Positions 9,171 through 17,813 of a stretch of DNA of 56,174 nt are shown here, piece after piece (the stretch's first letter is position 1; every line of letters starts with the position of its first letter). This DNA is from Nocardioides sp. PD653-B2 (GTDB lineage: Bacteria; Actinomycetota; Actinomycetes; Propionibacteriales; Nocardioidaceae). Position numbers and translations under genes: made by a program. The stretch is taken from the NCBI RefSeq assembly GCF_002117935.1, contig NZ_BDJE01000024.1, forward strand, positions 1-56,174. Direction: 5' to 3'. A model generated the notes under the pieces. The model saw only the letters and a program-made list of their open reading frames with translations, had not been told where the DNA came from and ran no database searches.

Positions 9171-10411
9171 CCCCTGCCCAGCCCCCGCACCGACGGCAGC
9201 GAGGCGACGACCAGCGACACCCCCACGCCGACGACCGTCATCGCGACGAGGGTGGGCTGCAGGCCGATCGACGCGCTGACGAGCCCGGCCAGCAGGTTGC
9301 CGAGCGGGATCATGCCGGAGCTGGTGAGGTAGTCGTAGCTCGAGACCCGCGACAGCGACCCGGCCGGGATGTGCTCGCCCAACGAGGTCTCCCAGAGCGT
9401 GAACGCGCCGGTCACGCAGACACCCGCGAGCAGCTCGAGCCCACCGATCCCCCACGTGCCGAGCCCGCTGCCGATGAACGCCGCCTGGCAGGACGCGCCG
9501 ACCAGCAGCAACGACGCGACCCGCAGCGCGTGTCGCGGTCGCCAGCGCAGGAACAGCAGGTCGCCGAGCACACTGCCGATCCCGAAGCAGGCGACGACCA
9601 CCGCCCACGACCGCGCGCCGTCGAGGTCGCGCTCCATCAGCACCGGCCCGATGACGAAGATCGCCGGCAGCACCACCACGTGGTACGCCGCGATGCCGCC
9701 CAGGAAGGCGAGCACCCATGACCGCGACCGGACCGCGCCCCAGCCCTCGCGCAGGCTGGTCCAGAAGTGGTCGGTCGTCGCGGCCGGGTCCTCCTCCGCC
9801 AGGCCGGCCGACACGACCCGCGGGCGCAGGGGCACCAGCAGCGCGATCGAGACCGCGAAGGTCGCGGCGTCGAAGAGCAAGGCCCCGCCCGGGCCACCCG
9901 CGAAGGCGATCAGCAGACCGGCCATCACCGGGCCGAGGATCGAGCCGACGGAGAAGGAGAGACCGCGCAGCGCGTTGGCCGGCTGGATGTTGGCCGGCGC
10001 GACCGTCGTGGGCAGCAGGCCGCTGAAGGCGGGCGCGAAGAACGCGTCGGCAGCGCCGTACACGGCGGCGATCACCGCCAGGTGGGCGATGTGTGCGTGG
10101 TCGGTGAGCAGGAGCGCGGCGGCCACCAGCTGGCAGAGCAGCCGGAGGGCGTCGGAGGCGACCAGGATCCACTTCCGGTCGAGGCGGTCGGCCCACACCC
10201 CGGCCGGGAGCGCGAGCACCACGAACGGCAGGAACTGCGCCGCCGACACCAACGCCACGTCCCCGACACCGCCGCCACTGGCGAGGACGGCGAACGGGAG
10301 CGCCACCATGGTGACCCGGTCGCCGAGGATCGAGAGCACCTGGCTCCCGAAGAGGAGCCGGTACTGCGGCTCGTCGCGGAGCACGGCTGGGAGCCGGACC
10401 TTCGTCAACAC
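9152..10411 (-). CDS. MFS transporter (MFS_3 / EntS-like exporter)
   Basis: 419 residues from GTG 10411, with about 11-12 hydrophobic helices. The N-terminus LRDEPQYRLLFGSQVLSILGDRV is the typical opening of the EntS/MFS_3 branch, and PAGVWADRLDRKWILVASD is the loop 2-3 motif. Related proteins export siderophores, drugs or other small molecules; no substrate can be inferred. Nothing in its neighbourhood makes a siderophore. The second half of its start region (CATCCT, 6 bases, GTG) fits a leaderless promoter. Confidence 0.9.
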   Translation of the reverse strand: MLTKVRLPAVLRDEPQYRLLFGSQVLSILGDRVTMVALPFAVLASGGGVGDVALVSAAQFLPFVVLALPAGVWADRLDRKWILVASDALRLLCQLVAAALLLTDHAHIAHLAVIAAVYGAADAFFAPAFSGLLPTTVAPANIQPANALRGLSFSVGSILGPVMAGLLIAFAGGPGGALLFDAATFAVSIALLVPLRPRVVSAGLAEEDPAATTDHFWTSLREGWGAVRSRSWVLAFLGGIAAYHVVVLPAIFVIGPVLMERDLDGARSWAVVVACFGIGSVLGDLLFLRWRPRHALRVASLLLVGASCQAAFIGSGLGTWGIGGLELLAGVCVTGAFTLWETSLGEHIPAGSLSRVSSYDYLTSSGMIPLGNLLAGLVSASIGLQPTLVAMTVVGVGVSLVVASLPSVRGLGRGQSTER

Positions 10412-10440
10412 CGGTCGAGGATGCCCTACCGTCGGGCTCC

Positions 10441-11109
10441 GTGACCAAGCACTTTTTCGCCCTGTGGGGCGACGACCTCGCCGACACCCTCCACGCGCCG
10501 GCCGTGCGCGACCGGCTGGCCGCCGCCGGCGTCCGCCGCCTGCAGCTCAACGTCGACGACGCCGAGGTGGCTGCCGCGATGCGGATCTCGCACTTCGCCG
10601 ACCCGATCGGCGCCCTCGTCAGCGTGTGGGACGCCGACCCGGCCGCCGTCGCGGAGGCTCTCCGCGACGCGGCGACCACCGTGCACGGCTACGAGGTCGA
10701 GGAGCGGCGACGGCTCGACCCGCCCGAGGCGTGGGACGGCAGCCGCGCCGACGCCCTCGCGAACGTCGCGGTGCTGCGGCGCCCCGACGACCTCGCCCGG
10801 GAGGAGTGGCTGCGGATATGGATGGTCGACCACACGCCCGTCGCGATCCGCACCCAGGCGACGTTCGGCTACGTGCAGAACATCGTGGTCGAGGCGGTCA
10901 CCCCCGACGCGCCGCGGATCGACGCCTTCGTCGAGGAGCTCTTCCCGAGCGCCGGCATCCACGACATGCACGCGTTCTACGGAAGCGGCGGCGACGACGC
11001 CGAGCTCGACCGCCGGCTCACCGATCTGATGGCCAGCGTCGCCCGGTTCGGGGCCGACCACGACCTCGACCTCGTGCCGACGAGCCGCTACCTCTACGAG
11101 CTGGGGTAG
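10441..11109 (+). CDS. EthD/dimeric alpha-beta barrel domain protein
   Basis: 222 residues from GTG 10441. The second half has FLRR-like and YVQNIVVEAV segments with DAPRIDAFVEELFP, matching the ferredoxin-like fold of EthD-type dimeric alpha/beta barrel proteins. The sequence appears to contain two such units (about 1-85 and 95-222), the first more diverged. EthD-like proteins assist redox or degradative enzymes, but the role here is unknown. It overlaps the convergent DUF427 gene by 16 bases. Confidence 0.7.
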   Translation: MTKHFFALWGDDLADTLHAPAVRDRLAAAGVRRLQLNVDDAEVAAAMRISHFADPIGALVSVWDADPAAVAEALRDAATTVHGYEVEERRRLDPPEAWDGSRADALANVAVLRRPDDLAREEWLRIWMVDHTPVAIRTQATFGYVQNIVVEAVTPDAPRIDAFVEELFPSAGIHDMHAFYGSGGDDAELDRRLTDLMASVARFGADHDLDLVPTSRYLYELG

Positions 11110-11474
11110 GTCCGCACGTCCACGACGTTCGGGTAGAACGCGACGTGCCCGGCGATCTCGGCGACGGCGTCGTACGGCGCCTCATAGGTCCACACGGCGT
11201 TGTCGTACGTGTCGCCGTCGATGACGAGGCTGTAGTAGCCGGCGTCGCCCTTGTAGGGGCAGAAGGTCGCGTGGTCGGTGCGCTGCAGCAGCTCCGGGTC
11301 GACGTCCGCGAGCGGGATGTACTGCACGGGCGGGTAGCTGGCCTCCTGCAGCGTCATCGCGCTGGTCGAGTCGGCGATCGTGCGGTCGCCGAGCTGCACG
11401 ACGACGCGGTCCCGGGTCGGGGTGATCGTGATCGGGTGGCTGGCGTCGGGCACCAGTGCCTGCTTCTCACTCAT
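11094..11474 (-). CDS. DUF427 family protein
   Basis: 126 residues from ATG 11474 (MSEKQALVPDASHPITI, the usual family start). A GTG three codons upstream is possible but lies only 2 bases after GGAGG, too close for initiation. Conserved DUF427 features are HPITITPTRDRVVV, YIPLADVD and FCPYKGDAGYYS, including the CPYKG loop. The family adopts a small beta-tent-like fold and has no established function. It faces the EthD-like gene tail to tail with a 16-base overlap. Confidence 0.9.
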   Translation of the reverse strand: MSEKQALVPDASHPITITPTRDRVVVQLGDRTIADSTSAMTLQEASYPPVQYIPLADVDPELLQRTDHATFCPYKGDAGYYSLVIDGDTYDNAVWTYEAPYDAVAEIAGHVAFYPNVVDVRTYPSS

Positions 11475-11511
11475 GCCGGTCACAACCTCCGCGGCGACCG
11501 GGGTGTTCCGG

Positions 11512-12882
11512 CTAGATGAAGACGCCCAGGATCAGGACCATGACCAGCCCGGTCACGGACAGCACGGTCTCCATCAGCGACCAGGTCTTGACCGTCTGGC
11601 CGACCGTCATCCCGAAGTACTCCTTGACCAGCCAGAAGCCCGCGTCGTTGACGTGGGAGAAGAAGAGCGAGCCGGCGCCGACCGCGAGCACGACCAGCGA
11701 GGTCTCCCCCGTCGACAGGCCCTCGACCAGCCCGATCATCAGCGACGAGGCGGTGATCGTGGCGACCGTCGCGGAGCCGGTCGCGAGGCGGATCAGCACC
11801 GCGAGCACCCAGGCGAGCAGCAGCACGGAGACGTTCGCATCGCTGGCCCAGTCGGCCAGGAGCTTGCCGATGCCGGTGTCGACGAGCACCTGCTTGAAGC
11901 CACCACCGGCGGCCACGATCAGCAGGATGCCCGCGATCGGGGGCAGCGCCCCGCCCACGGTGTCGGAGAGCCGCTGCCTCCCCATGCCGGCGCGGACGCC
12001 GAAGGTGTACATCGCGACCAGGACCGCGATCAGCAGCGCGACGAACGGGTTGCCGATCACGTCGCCGACCTGTTGGACGGTGTCGTCGGGGTCGTCGATG
12101 ACGATGTCGAGGATCGCCTTGCCGAGCATCAGCACCACGGGCAGCAGGACGGTCGCGATGGTGACCCCGAACGACGGCCGTCGCACCGGCTCGTCGCGCT
12201 CCCCCTCCCGCGGAGGAGCGTCGAAGGTGTGCGGGGGCTCGACGACGACCCAGCGGCCGGCGATGCTCCCGAAGAGCGGGCCGGCCACGATGATCGTCGG
12301 CACCGCCACGACCAGCCCGAGGGCGAGGGTGACGCCGAGGTCGGCGTGCAGGTAGGAGATCGCGGTGACCGGGCCCGGGTGCGGCGGCACGAAGCCGTGC
12401 ATGGCCGACAGGCCGGCCAGGGCCGGGATGCCGACGGTGATCAGCGAGACCTGCGCGCGGCGGGCGACCAGGTAGATCACCGGCATGAGGAGCACGAGGC
12501 CGATCTCGAAGAACATCGGCAGGCCGATGATCGCGCCGACGGCCGCCATCGCCCAGGGCAGCATCCGCCCGGTCGCGTTGCCGACGATCGTGTCGACGAT
12601 CTGGTCGGCGCCCCCGGAGTCGGCGAGCAGCTTGGCGAACATCGCGCCGAGCGCGATCAGCGCACCGACGCCGGCCGCCGTCGTACCGAAGCCGGTGGTG
12701 AAGGAGGCCAGCACGTCGTTGACGTTCTGGCCGGCGACGATGCCGACGGTCAGCCCGCCCAGGATCAGCGCCAGGAACGGGTGCAGCTTGAGCAGCGTGA
12801 TCAGCACGACGATCAGTGCGATCGCGACGAGGGCCGCGGTGATCAGCTGCCAGCCGGCGGCCACCGGGTCGATGACGTCCAT
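11512..12882 (-). CDS. gntP: Gluconate:H+ symporter, GntP family
   Basis: 456 residues with 12 or more hydrophobic helices. GntP-family landmarks include FLALILGGLTVGIVAGQN, GMFAKLLADSGGA-like GAMFAKLLADSGGADQIVD, and PHPGPVTAI. The last is a conserved loop of gluconate permeases. It imports gluconate or a related hexonate. The start ATG overlaps the gntK stop by one base (TGATG), so transport and phosphorylation are coupled in one operon. Family assignment is secure; exact substrate is inferred from the kinase partner. Confidence 0.93.
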   Translation of the reverse strand: MDVIDPVAAGWQLITAALVAIALIVVLITLLKLHPFLALILGGLTVGIVAGQNVNDVLASFTTGFGTTAAGVGALIALGAMFAKLLADSGGADQIVDTIVGNATGRMLPWAMAAVGAIIGLPMFFEIGLVLLMPVIYLVARRAQVSLITVGIPALAGLSAMHGFVPPHPGPVTAISYLHADLGVTLALGLVVAVPTIIVAGPLFGSIAGRWVVVEPPHTFDAPPREGERDEPVRRPSFGVTIATVLLPVVLMLGKAILDIVIDDPDDTVQQVGDVIGNPFVALLIAVLVAMYTFGVRAGMGRQRLSDTVGGALPPIAGILLIVAAGGGFKQVLVDTGIGKLLADWASDANVSVLLLAWVLAVLIRLATGSATVATITASSLMIGLVEGLSTGETSLVVLAVGAGSLFFSHVNDAGFWLVKEYFGMTVGQTVKTWSLMETVLSVTGLVMVLILGVFI

Positions 12883-13388
12883 CAGGACTCCTCCGTCTCG
12901 CGGGACATGTGGTCGACATACCCCTGGACGATCTGGTCGACACTCTGGTCGACGTCCAGGACGATCCCGTCCTCGTCGGGCTGCAGCGGCTCCAGGGTCG
13001 CGAACTGCGAGGTGAGCAGCGACGCCGGCATGAAGTGGCCGGGCCGGCTCGCCTGGCGGGCGGCGATCACGGCGCGGGTGCCCTCGAGCAGGAGGAACCG
13101 CACGTTCGGTGCGTGGTGGCGGATCTGGTCGCGGTACTTCCGCTTGAGCGCCGAGCAGCTCATCACGCCGCCGTCGGCGTAGACCGCGAGCCACTCGCCC
13201 ACGACCTCGAGCCACGGGTAGCGGTCCTCGTCGGTCAGCGGCTCACCGCGGCTCATCTTGGCGACGTTGGCGGAGGGGTGCAGGTCGTCGGCGTCCGCGA
13301 ACGGCACGCGCAGCCGCTGGGCCAGGGCAGCCCCGACGGTCGACTTGCCCGAACCCGAGACACCCATCACGACGAGGGGAGACGGCAT
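12882..13388 (-). CDS. gntK: Gluconokinase
   Basis: 168 residues, typical length. GVSGSGKST (residues 9-17) is the P-loop. The substrate region DADDLHPSANVAKMSRGEPL and PWLE, then SCSALKRKYRD and HFMPASLL, are diagnostic of GntK-type gluconokinases. It forms 6-phosphogluconate, feeding the pentose phosphate pathway. It is the first gene of the gntK-gntP operon. No GntR regulator is adjacent. Confidence 0.97.
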   Translation of the reverse strand: MPSPLVVMGVSGSGKSTVGAALAQRLRVPFADADDLHPSANVAKMSRGEPLTDEDRYPWLEVVGEWLAVYADGGVMSCSALKRKYRDQIRHHAPNVRFLLLEGTRAVIAARQASRPGHFMPASLLTSQFATLEPLQPDEDGIVLDVDQSVDQIVQGYVDHMSRETEES

Positions 13389-13394
13389 CCGGCC

Positions 13395-13400
13395 ACGTTA
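13395..13400 (-). promoter_or_regulatory. Putative -10 element TAACGT for leaderless gntK
   Basis: Reading the minus strand, TAACGT is followed by 6 bases and then the gntK ATG at 13388, with no Shine-Dalgarno between. It sits over the 3' end of the upstream hydrolase gene. Confidence 0.4.
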
Positions 13401-14039
13401 GCGTGCGGCGCGCCCGTCATGCCTCGGGTCGCCGAGCAGCGTCTCGACCGCGAAGTCGGCGGCGGCCCGCTCGAAGCGAGCGCCGTGGCGCAGCATGGCG
13501 TGCTTGCCTCCGGCGACCTCGACGTACTCCACGTCGGCGCGCCGCGCGAGGGTCCGGGCCACGGCGCGGGAGCGCCCGGGCGGCGCGACCCGGTCGTCGG
13601 CGCCGTGCACGATCAGCACCCGGCGCCCGGTCAGGTCCGCGTCGTCGTGGGGGTAGACCCACGGGTTGAGCGCGACCACGCCCCGGACGTCGTCCTGGCC
13701 GCCGGCGAGCAGCGCCGCCCGGCCGCCGAGCGAGTGGCCGACCAGGCAGGTGGGCAGCGGTCCGAGCCGTCCCCGCAGCTCCCCCAGCGCCCAGGCGACG
13801 TCGTCGACCGGGGTGTGCGTGGTGTCCCAGCCGCGGTGGGAGTTGAGCAGCCGGAGCACGGCGAGCCGGCCGCGCCCGGCGCGCCCGACCCGCCGGGCGA
13901 CCGGCACCATCCGCAGCACCGAGAGCTGGGCCGGGCTGACCGTGGTCCGGCCGGGGCGGCTCGCGCCGCCGTGCAGCACCAGCACCAGGCCCTCGGGGCG
14001 TGGCGGGACGGTCGACTCGATCAGGCGGGCGCTGGTCAC
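13398..14039 (-). CDS. Alpha/beta hydrolase
   Basis: 213 residues from GTG 14039. An upstream TTG would add nine residues before the hydrolase fold and is less likely. VLVLHGGASRPG is the oxyanion loop, GHSLGG holds nucleophile Ser103, HGADDRV the acid and GGKHAML the His. The fold is a compact dienelactone-hydrolase or lysophospholipase-like enzyme without a signal peptide. Substrate unknown. It ends 10 bases before gntK on the same strand and could be read into it. Confidence 0.85.
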   Translation of the reverse strand: MTSARLIESTVPPRPEGLVLVLHGGASRPGRTTVSPAQLSVLRMVPVARRVGRAGRGRLAVLRLLNSHRGWDTTHTPVDDVAWALGELRGRLGPLPTCLVGHSLGGRAALLAGGQDDVRGVVALNPWVYPHDDADLTGRRVLIVHGADDRVAPPGRSRAVARTLARRADVEYVEVAGGKHAMLRHGARFERAAADFAVETLLGDPRHDGRAAR

Positions 14040-14084
14040 GTCCTCATTCGTACCGACCCGCCCCAACAGATGGGTGGGTGTGGG

Positions 14085-14597
14085 TCAGGGCACCAGGATC
14101 GTGAACGAGACCGCGTTGGACGGCTTGTTGTTGGCGCCGGCCACGAAGCTGAACGTCCGCACCCCGATGTCGGTGCCCTCGGGGCACTGGTGGGCGGACT
14201 TGCTCAGGTAGGCCGCCAGGTTGGCACCCGAGGAGTTGTCCCAGTCGACGCCGACCACCGGGGACGTCGTCGCCGGGTCGATCGCCGGGTCGGTGAGCGT
14301 GAGGCAGTAGACGCCGGTCTTCGGCCGGGTGACGGTCGCGAAGCCGTGGGTGCGGGTCGCGTCGAACGCGGCGTCGACGGTCACGTCCGCGTACGCACGG
14401 ACGCCCATCAGCGCCTTGGCCGAGGGACCGAGGTCGACGGCACCGATGGTGGCGTCCTTGATCTTCTTGCCGGTGATCGCACTGTCGGCGATGTCCTTGG
14501 TGGTGATCTTGGCCGCGGCGTAGCTCACGCCGCCGCTGGCCAGCATGAGTGCCAGGCAGGCCACGATCAGGGCGGGGGAAGGGATGAATCGGCGCAC
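14085..14597 (-). CDS. Secreted protein of unknown function
   Basis: 170 residues from GTG 14597. Residues 1-28 form a signal peptide (LIVACLALMLASGGVSYAAA). They are followed by ITTKDIADSAITGKKIKDAT, a short motif common just after the signal in many actinobacterial secreted proteins of unknown function. The remainder is beta-rich with two Cys. No catalytic motif is visible. Confidence 0.75.
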   Translation of the reverse strand: MRRFIPSPALIVACLALMLASGGVSYAAAKITTKDIADSAITGKKIKDATIGAVDLGPSAKALMGVRAYADVTVDAAFDATRTHGFATVTRPKTGVYCLTLTDPAIDPATTSPVVGVDWDNSSGANLAAYLSKSAHQCPEGTDIGVRTFSFVAGANNKPSNAVSFTILVP

Positions 14598-14603
14598 CCC
14601 ATC

Positions 14604-14609
14604 AGGCTA
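14604..14609 (-). promoter_or_regulatory. Putative -10 element TAGCCT, leaderless start
   Basis: On the minus strand TAGCCT precedes GTG 14597 with exactly 6 bases between and no Shine-Dalgarno. Confidence 0.4.
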
Positions 14610-14624
14610 GGCAGCCGGGGACCG

Positions 14625-15674
14625 CTATCGGTGGCGCCGCTCCGGGGCGGTGCTCGTGGGCGCGGGGCCCTCGCTCGGCCGCGGCTCGCGCACCTGGACG
14701 GTGAACGGCGCGGACACGCTGCCCTCCGCGAGCGGCCGGTCGACGAAGTGCCAGCGGTACGTCGTGGTCGACTCCGGGGCGACCGCCAGGGTCGGGCCGT
14801 CGCCGCTGGATGTGTCGACACTGGCCCCGTCGACGAAGGACCAGCCGCCGTTCGGGCCCTGGGTCTCGAGCACCAGGCGCGCGCCGGGGACCGGGGCGCA
14901 CGAGCTGTCCGTGACCGAGCCGCGGAGGGTCACCGAGTCGCCGACGTCGATGGCGCCGTCCGGTCCGCTGATCGAGGTGCTCGTCGTCAACCCCTCGAGG
15001 TCGTAGGTCGTGACCGCGCCCGGGCTGCCGACCTGCCAGGCGTCCATGTTGAAGGGGCGCCCGTCGCAGCCGAAGCCGATCGTGAAGAACCCCGGCCCGT
15101 CGCCCCCGTGCGCCGCGAGGAAGGCGGGGATCGCGGCGGCGTCCTGCTGCTCCCCCGCCTCCTTCTCCCCCGCCTCCTTCTGGGCGAGCATGTCGAACTT
15201 GGTCCAGGTGTAGGTCAGCCCGGCGGCCTCGACCCGCTGCCAGCCGCCCGGCGCGGCGGCGAGGTCGGCACGGCCGAACCAGACGAGGCCGGTGCCGCGG
15301 TCGGCGGGCTCCTGGTAGCCGGCGTACGCGACGCCGGAGGCACCCTCGGGGGCGGTGACGGACAGGCCGGCGACCGTGGTGGCCGCCATCGAGTCGACGT
15401 AGTGGAGCGAGCCGATCGCGTTGCCCCCGGCGAGGTCGTAGCCCAGGCTGCGCTGACCCGCCGGTGCCTGCCCGGGACCGATGCCGATGTAGGGCTCCAG
15501 AGCCTCGTCCGCCCGGTCGTACGGGTTCTGGCAGCCGACGAACGAGAGCTGGGCCGCGCGGCCGCTGGGGAAGGCCAGGCCGTGCACGACGACCGTCGAG
15601 TCGGCGTGCGCCGGGGCGAGCGGCAGCAGCGCGGCCACGGCCACACCGGCGCCGGCCACGACAGCCCGACGCAT
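14625..15674 (-). CDS. Secreted multi-domain protein of unknown function
   Basis: 349 residues from ATG 15674, chosen because MRRAVVAGAGVAVAALLPLAPAHADS is a signal peptide. The open frame continues upstream, but that part only mirrors an opposite-phase Pro/Ser-rich region. The first ~215 residues form one beta-rich domain (YDLAGGNAIGSLHYVDSMAA ... VWFGRADL). The C-terminal part (SVTLRGSVTDSSCAPVPGAR) resembles an Ig-like or carboxypeptidase-regulatory beta-sandwich. A Pro/Thr/Arg tail follows. No enzyme motif is visible. Confidence 0.75.
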   Translation of the reverse strand: MRRAVVAGAGVAVAALLPLAPAHADSTVVVHGLAFPSGRAAQLSFVGCQNPYDRADEALEPYIGIGPGQAPAGQRSLGYDLAGGNAIGSLHYVDSMAATTVAGLSVTAPEGASGVAYAGYQEPADRGTGLVWFGRADLAAAPGGWQRVEAAGLTYTWTKFDMLAQKEAGEKEAGEQQDAAAIPAFLAAHGGDGPGFFTIGFGCDGRPFNMDAWQVGSPGAVTTYDLEGLTTSTSISGPDGAIDVGDSVTLRGSVTDSSCAPVPGARLVLETQGPNGGWSFVDGASVDTSSGDGPTLAVAPESTTTYRWHFVDRPLAEGSVSAPFTVQVREPRPSEGPAPTSTAPERRHR

Positions 15675-15732
15675 CCTGCTCCCCCCGCGTGCACCCACGG
15701 CTGTTCCTTCTCTCCGAGACGTCAGGAGAAGC

Positions 15733-16506
15733 CTACGACGGAGATGGCTCCGTCGGGGTCGGACCGGCGGTTTCGCTCGGGGTCGCGGACTCGGTGGGTG
15801 ACGGGGTCGTCGTCTCCGACGGCGTCGGGGTCTCGCTCGGCGTCTCGGTCGGCGTCTCGGTCGGCTCGGGCGACTCACTGGGCGACGGCGACGGGCTGGA
15901 CTGGTCGTCGGGCTGCTTCTGCTGGTCGTCCTTGCCCGATCCCCCGCCGACGTCGCCGAGGGTGCTGCGCTCGTTCTTCGACGATCCGCCGGTGATCGAC
16001 GACACGCTGCGCCCGGCGATCAGCTCGAAGGCCGTGATCGCCAGGATCGCGATCACGAAGAGCGCCGCGGCCGCGAGGGCGACCCGCTTCCAGGGCAGGG
16101 CGACGAGCCGCTGCCTCCACGGCGCCGGCGCGGTCTCCTCCGCCATCGCGTCGAGCTCCTCGTGGGCCTCGGCGAGTCGCTCGTCGGCGTGCTCGAGGTG
16201 GCTGTCCTGGACCCGGGTGTCGTCGGCGCGGCCGGCCCGGCGTACCTCCGCCTGGGCGATGCCGACCTTGTCGCGCGCGGCGGCCTGCGCCTTCGCCAGC
16301 GTGCGCCGGGAGGTCGCGAGGCCCTGGCTGAGGTAGGCGCTCGAGACCGTGACGACGACGCTGCCGAGGGCGGCGCCGATGATCGTCCCGGCGGCTCCCA
16401 GGGTCGAGAGCAGGACCGCGGAGGCGACCGCCGCGAGCGCGCCGGCGACGACGCGCAGCCAGTCGATCTCGAGGCGTGGGGGGTCTTCGGCGGAGTCGTC
16501 GGTCAT
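15733..16506 (-). CDS. Membrane protein with helical linker and Ser/Pro/Thr-rich exported tail
   Basis: 257 residues. Two hydrophobic helices at about 17-55 are followed by a charged Ala/Glu-rich helical stretch (about 66-125) that is probably a cytoplasmic coiled coil. A third membrane helix lies near 138-160. Residues 195-257 are a low-complexity tail of Pro, Ser, Thr and Glu repeats (SPSPSPSESPEPTETPTE), typical of wall-spanning linkers. Three membrane passes would put the tail outside the cell. No known family recognised. Confidence 0.75.
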   Translation of the reverse strand: MTDDSAEDPPRLEIDWLRVVAGALAAVASAVLLSTLGAAGTIIGAALGSVVVTVSSAYLSQGLATSRRTLAKAQAAARDKVGIAQAEVRRAGRADDTRVQDSHLEHADERLAEAHEELDAMAEETAPAPWRQRLVALPWKRVALAAAALFVIAILAITAFELIAGRSVSSITGGSSKNERSTLGDVGGGSGKDDQQKQPDDQSSPSPSPSESPEPTETPTETPSETPTPSETTTPSPTESATPSETAGPTPTEPSPS

Positions 16507-16604
16507 CGTCGTCCAGTATGCCGACGCCGCCAGACGGGCCCCGCTCCCGCATCCGGCGTACTTGCCAGTAACGTGTCGGCGAGGTCACCACCAGGGAGGT
16601 ACTC

Positions 16605-17789
16605 ATGCAGCTGGCGCTGTCGGCGGAGGACGCCGAGTTCCGCGACGAGATGCGGACGTTCTTCACCACGAAGATCCCGCAGGAGATCCGTGACGCGGTC
16701 GCGGACCGCCGCGAGCTCACCAAGGACCAGATCGTCGAGAGCATGCGGATCCTCAACGAGGCCGGGCTCGCCGTACCGAACTGGCCCACGGAGTGGGGCG
16801 GCCAGGACTGGTCGCCGCTGCGCCGCCACATCTGGCACGAGGAGATGCAGCGCGCCTACGTCCCGGTGCCACTGGCGTTCAACGCCTCGATGATCGGCCC
16901 GGTGATCGCGCAGTTCGCGACGCAGGAGATGAAGGAGAAGTTCCTCCCGCCGACCGCGAACCTCGACATCTGGTGGGCGCAGGGCTTCTCCGAGCCCGAC
17001 GCCGGCTCCGACCTCGCGTCGCTGCGCACCTCCGCCGTCCTGGACGGTGACCACTACGTCGTCAACGGCCAGAAGACGTGGACCACGCTCGGGCAGTACG
17101 GCGACTGGATCTTCACGCTGGTGCGCACCAACCCCGACGTGAAGAAGCAGGCGGGCATCTCGCTGCTGCTCATCGACATGACCACGCCCGGCGTCGAGGT
17201 CCGGCCGATCGAGCTGATCGACGGCGGCCACGAGGTCAACGAGGTGTGGTTCGAGGACGTGCGCGTCCCGGTCGAGAACCTCGTCGGCGAGGAGAACAAG
17301 GCGTGGGACTACGCCAAGTTCCTGCTCGGCAACGAACGGGTGGGCGTCGCGCCGGTCGGCGCCACGAAGCGGGTGCTCGCCCAGGCCAAGGAGTGGGCCG
17401 GATCGGTCTCGGTCGGCTCTGCCGAGGAGGGGGCGACCCTCCTGGACGACCCGCTGGTCTCGACCCGGATCGCCGAGCTGGAGAACGAGCTGCTCGCCCT
17501 CGAGCTCACCGCCCTGCGGGTGGTCGCCAACTCCGCCGACGGGAAGCCGCACCCGGCCTCGTCGGTGCTCAAGCTCAAGGGGACCGAGCTGCAACAGGCG
17601 GTCACCGAGCTGGTCGTCGACCTCGCCGGGCCGGCCTCGATCGCGAGCGGCGCGGGCGACGAGTCCGACCTGCCCTTCTGGGCGCGGCACGCCACGCCGG
17701 TCTACCTGAACTTCCGCAAGGCCTCCATCTACGGCGGCTCCAACGAGGTGCAGCGACAGATCATCGCCCGCACCATCCTGGGACTCTGA
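16605..17789 (+). CDS. Acyl-CoA dehydrogenase family protein (PimC-like large subunit)
   Basis: 394 residues with GGGAGG Shine-Dalgarno 6 bases upstream. GFSEPDAGSDLASLRT and NGQKTWTT are ACAD FAD/substrate motifs. The C-terminus ends ASIYGGSNEVQRQIIARTIL, where the usual YEGT catalytic Glu position is Gly, as in long-chain or steroid-type ACADs whose base lies elsewhere. Length and pairing with the next ACAD gene fit two-subunit enzymes such as pimeloyl-CoA dehydrogenase or FadE-type steroid enzymes. FAD is probably bound mainly by this subunit. Confidence 0.92.
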   Translation: MQLALSAEDAEFRDEMRTFFTTKIPQEIRDAVADRRELTKDQIVESMRILNEAGLAVPNWPTEWGGQDWSPLRRHIWHEEMQRAYVPVPLAFNASMIGPVIAQFATQEMKEKFLPPTANLDIWWAQGFSEPDAGSDLASLRTSAVLDGDHYVVNGQKTWTTLGQYGDWIFTLVRTNPDVKKQAGISLLLIDMTTPGVEVRPIELIDGGHEVNEVWFEDVRVPVENLVGEENKAWDYAKFLLGNERVGVAPVGATKRVLAQAKEWAGSVSVGSAEEGATLLDDPLVSTRIAELENELLALELTALRVVANSADGKPHPASSVLKLKGTELQQAVTELVVDLAGPASIASGAGDESDLPFWARHATPVYLNFRKASIYGGSNEVQRQIIARTILGL

Positions 17790-17813
17790 CACTTCTCTGG
17801 GAGGAGAGCACAG

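Noticed and set aside
14625..15878. Longer version of the secreted multi-domain protein starting upstream of 15674
   Set aside because: The additional N-terminus is Arg/Pro-only mirror sequence and would hide a clean signal peptide.
15733..15925. Repetitive DNA encoding a Ser/Pro/Thr/Glu tail
   Set aside because: Protein low complexity of a wall-type linker, not a DNA repeat array or CRISPR; units are irregular.
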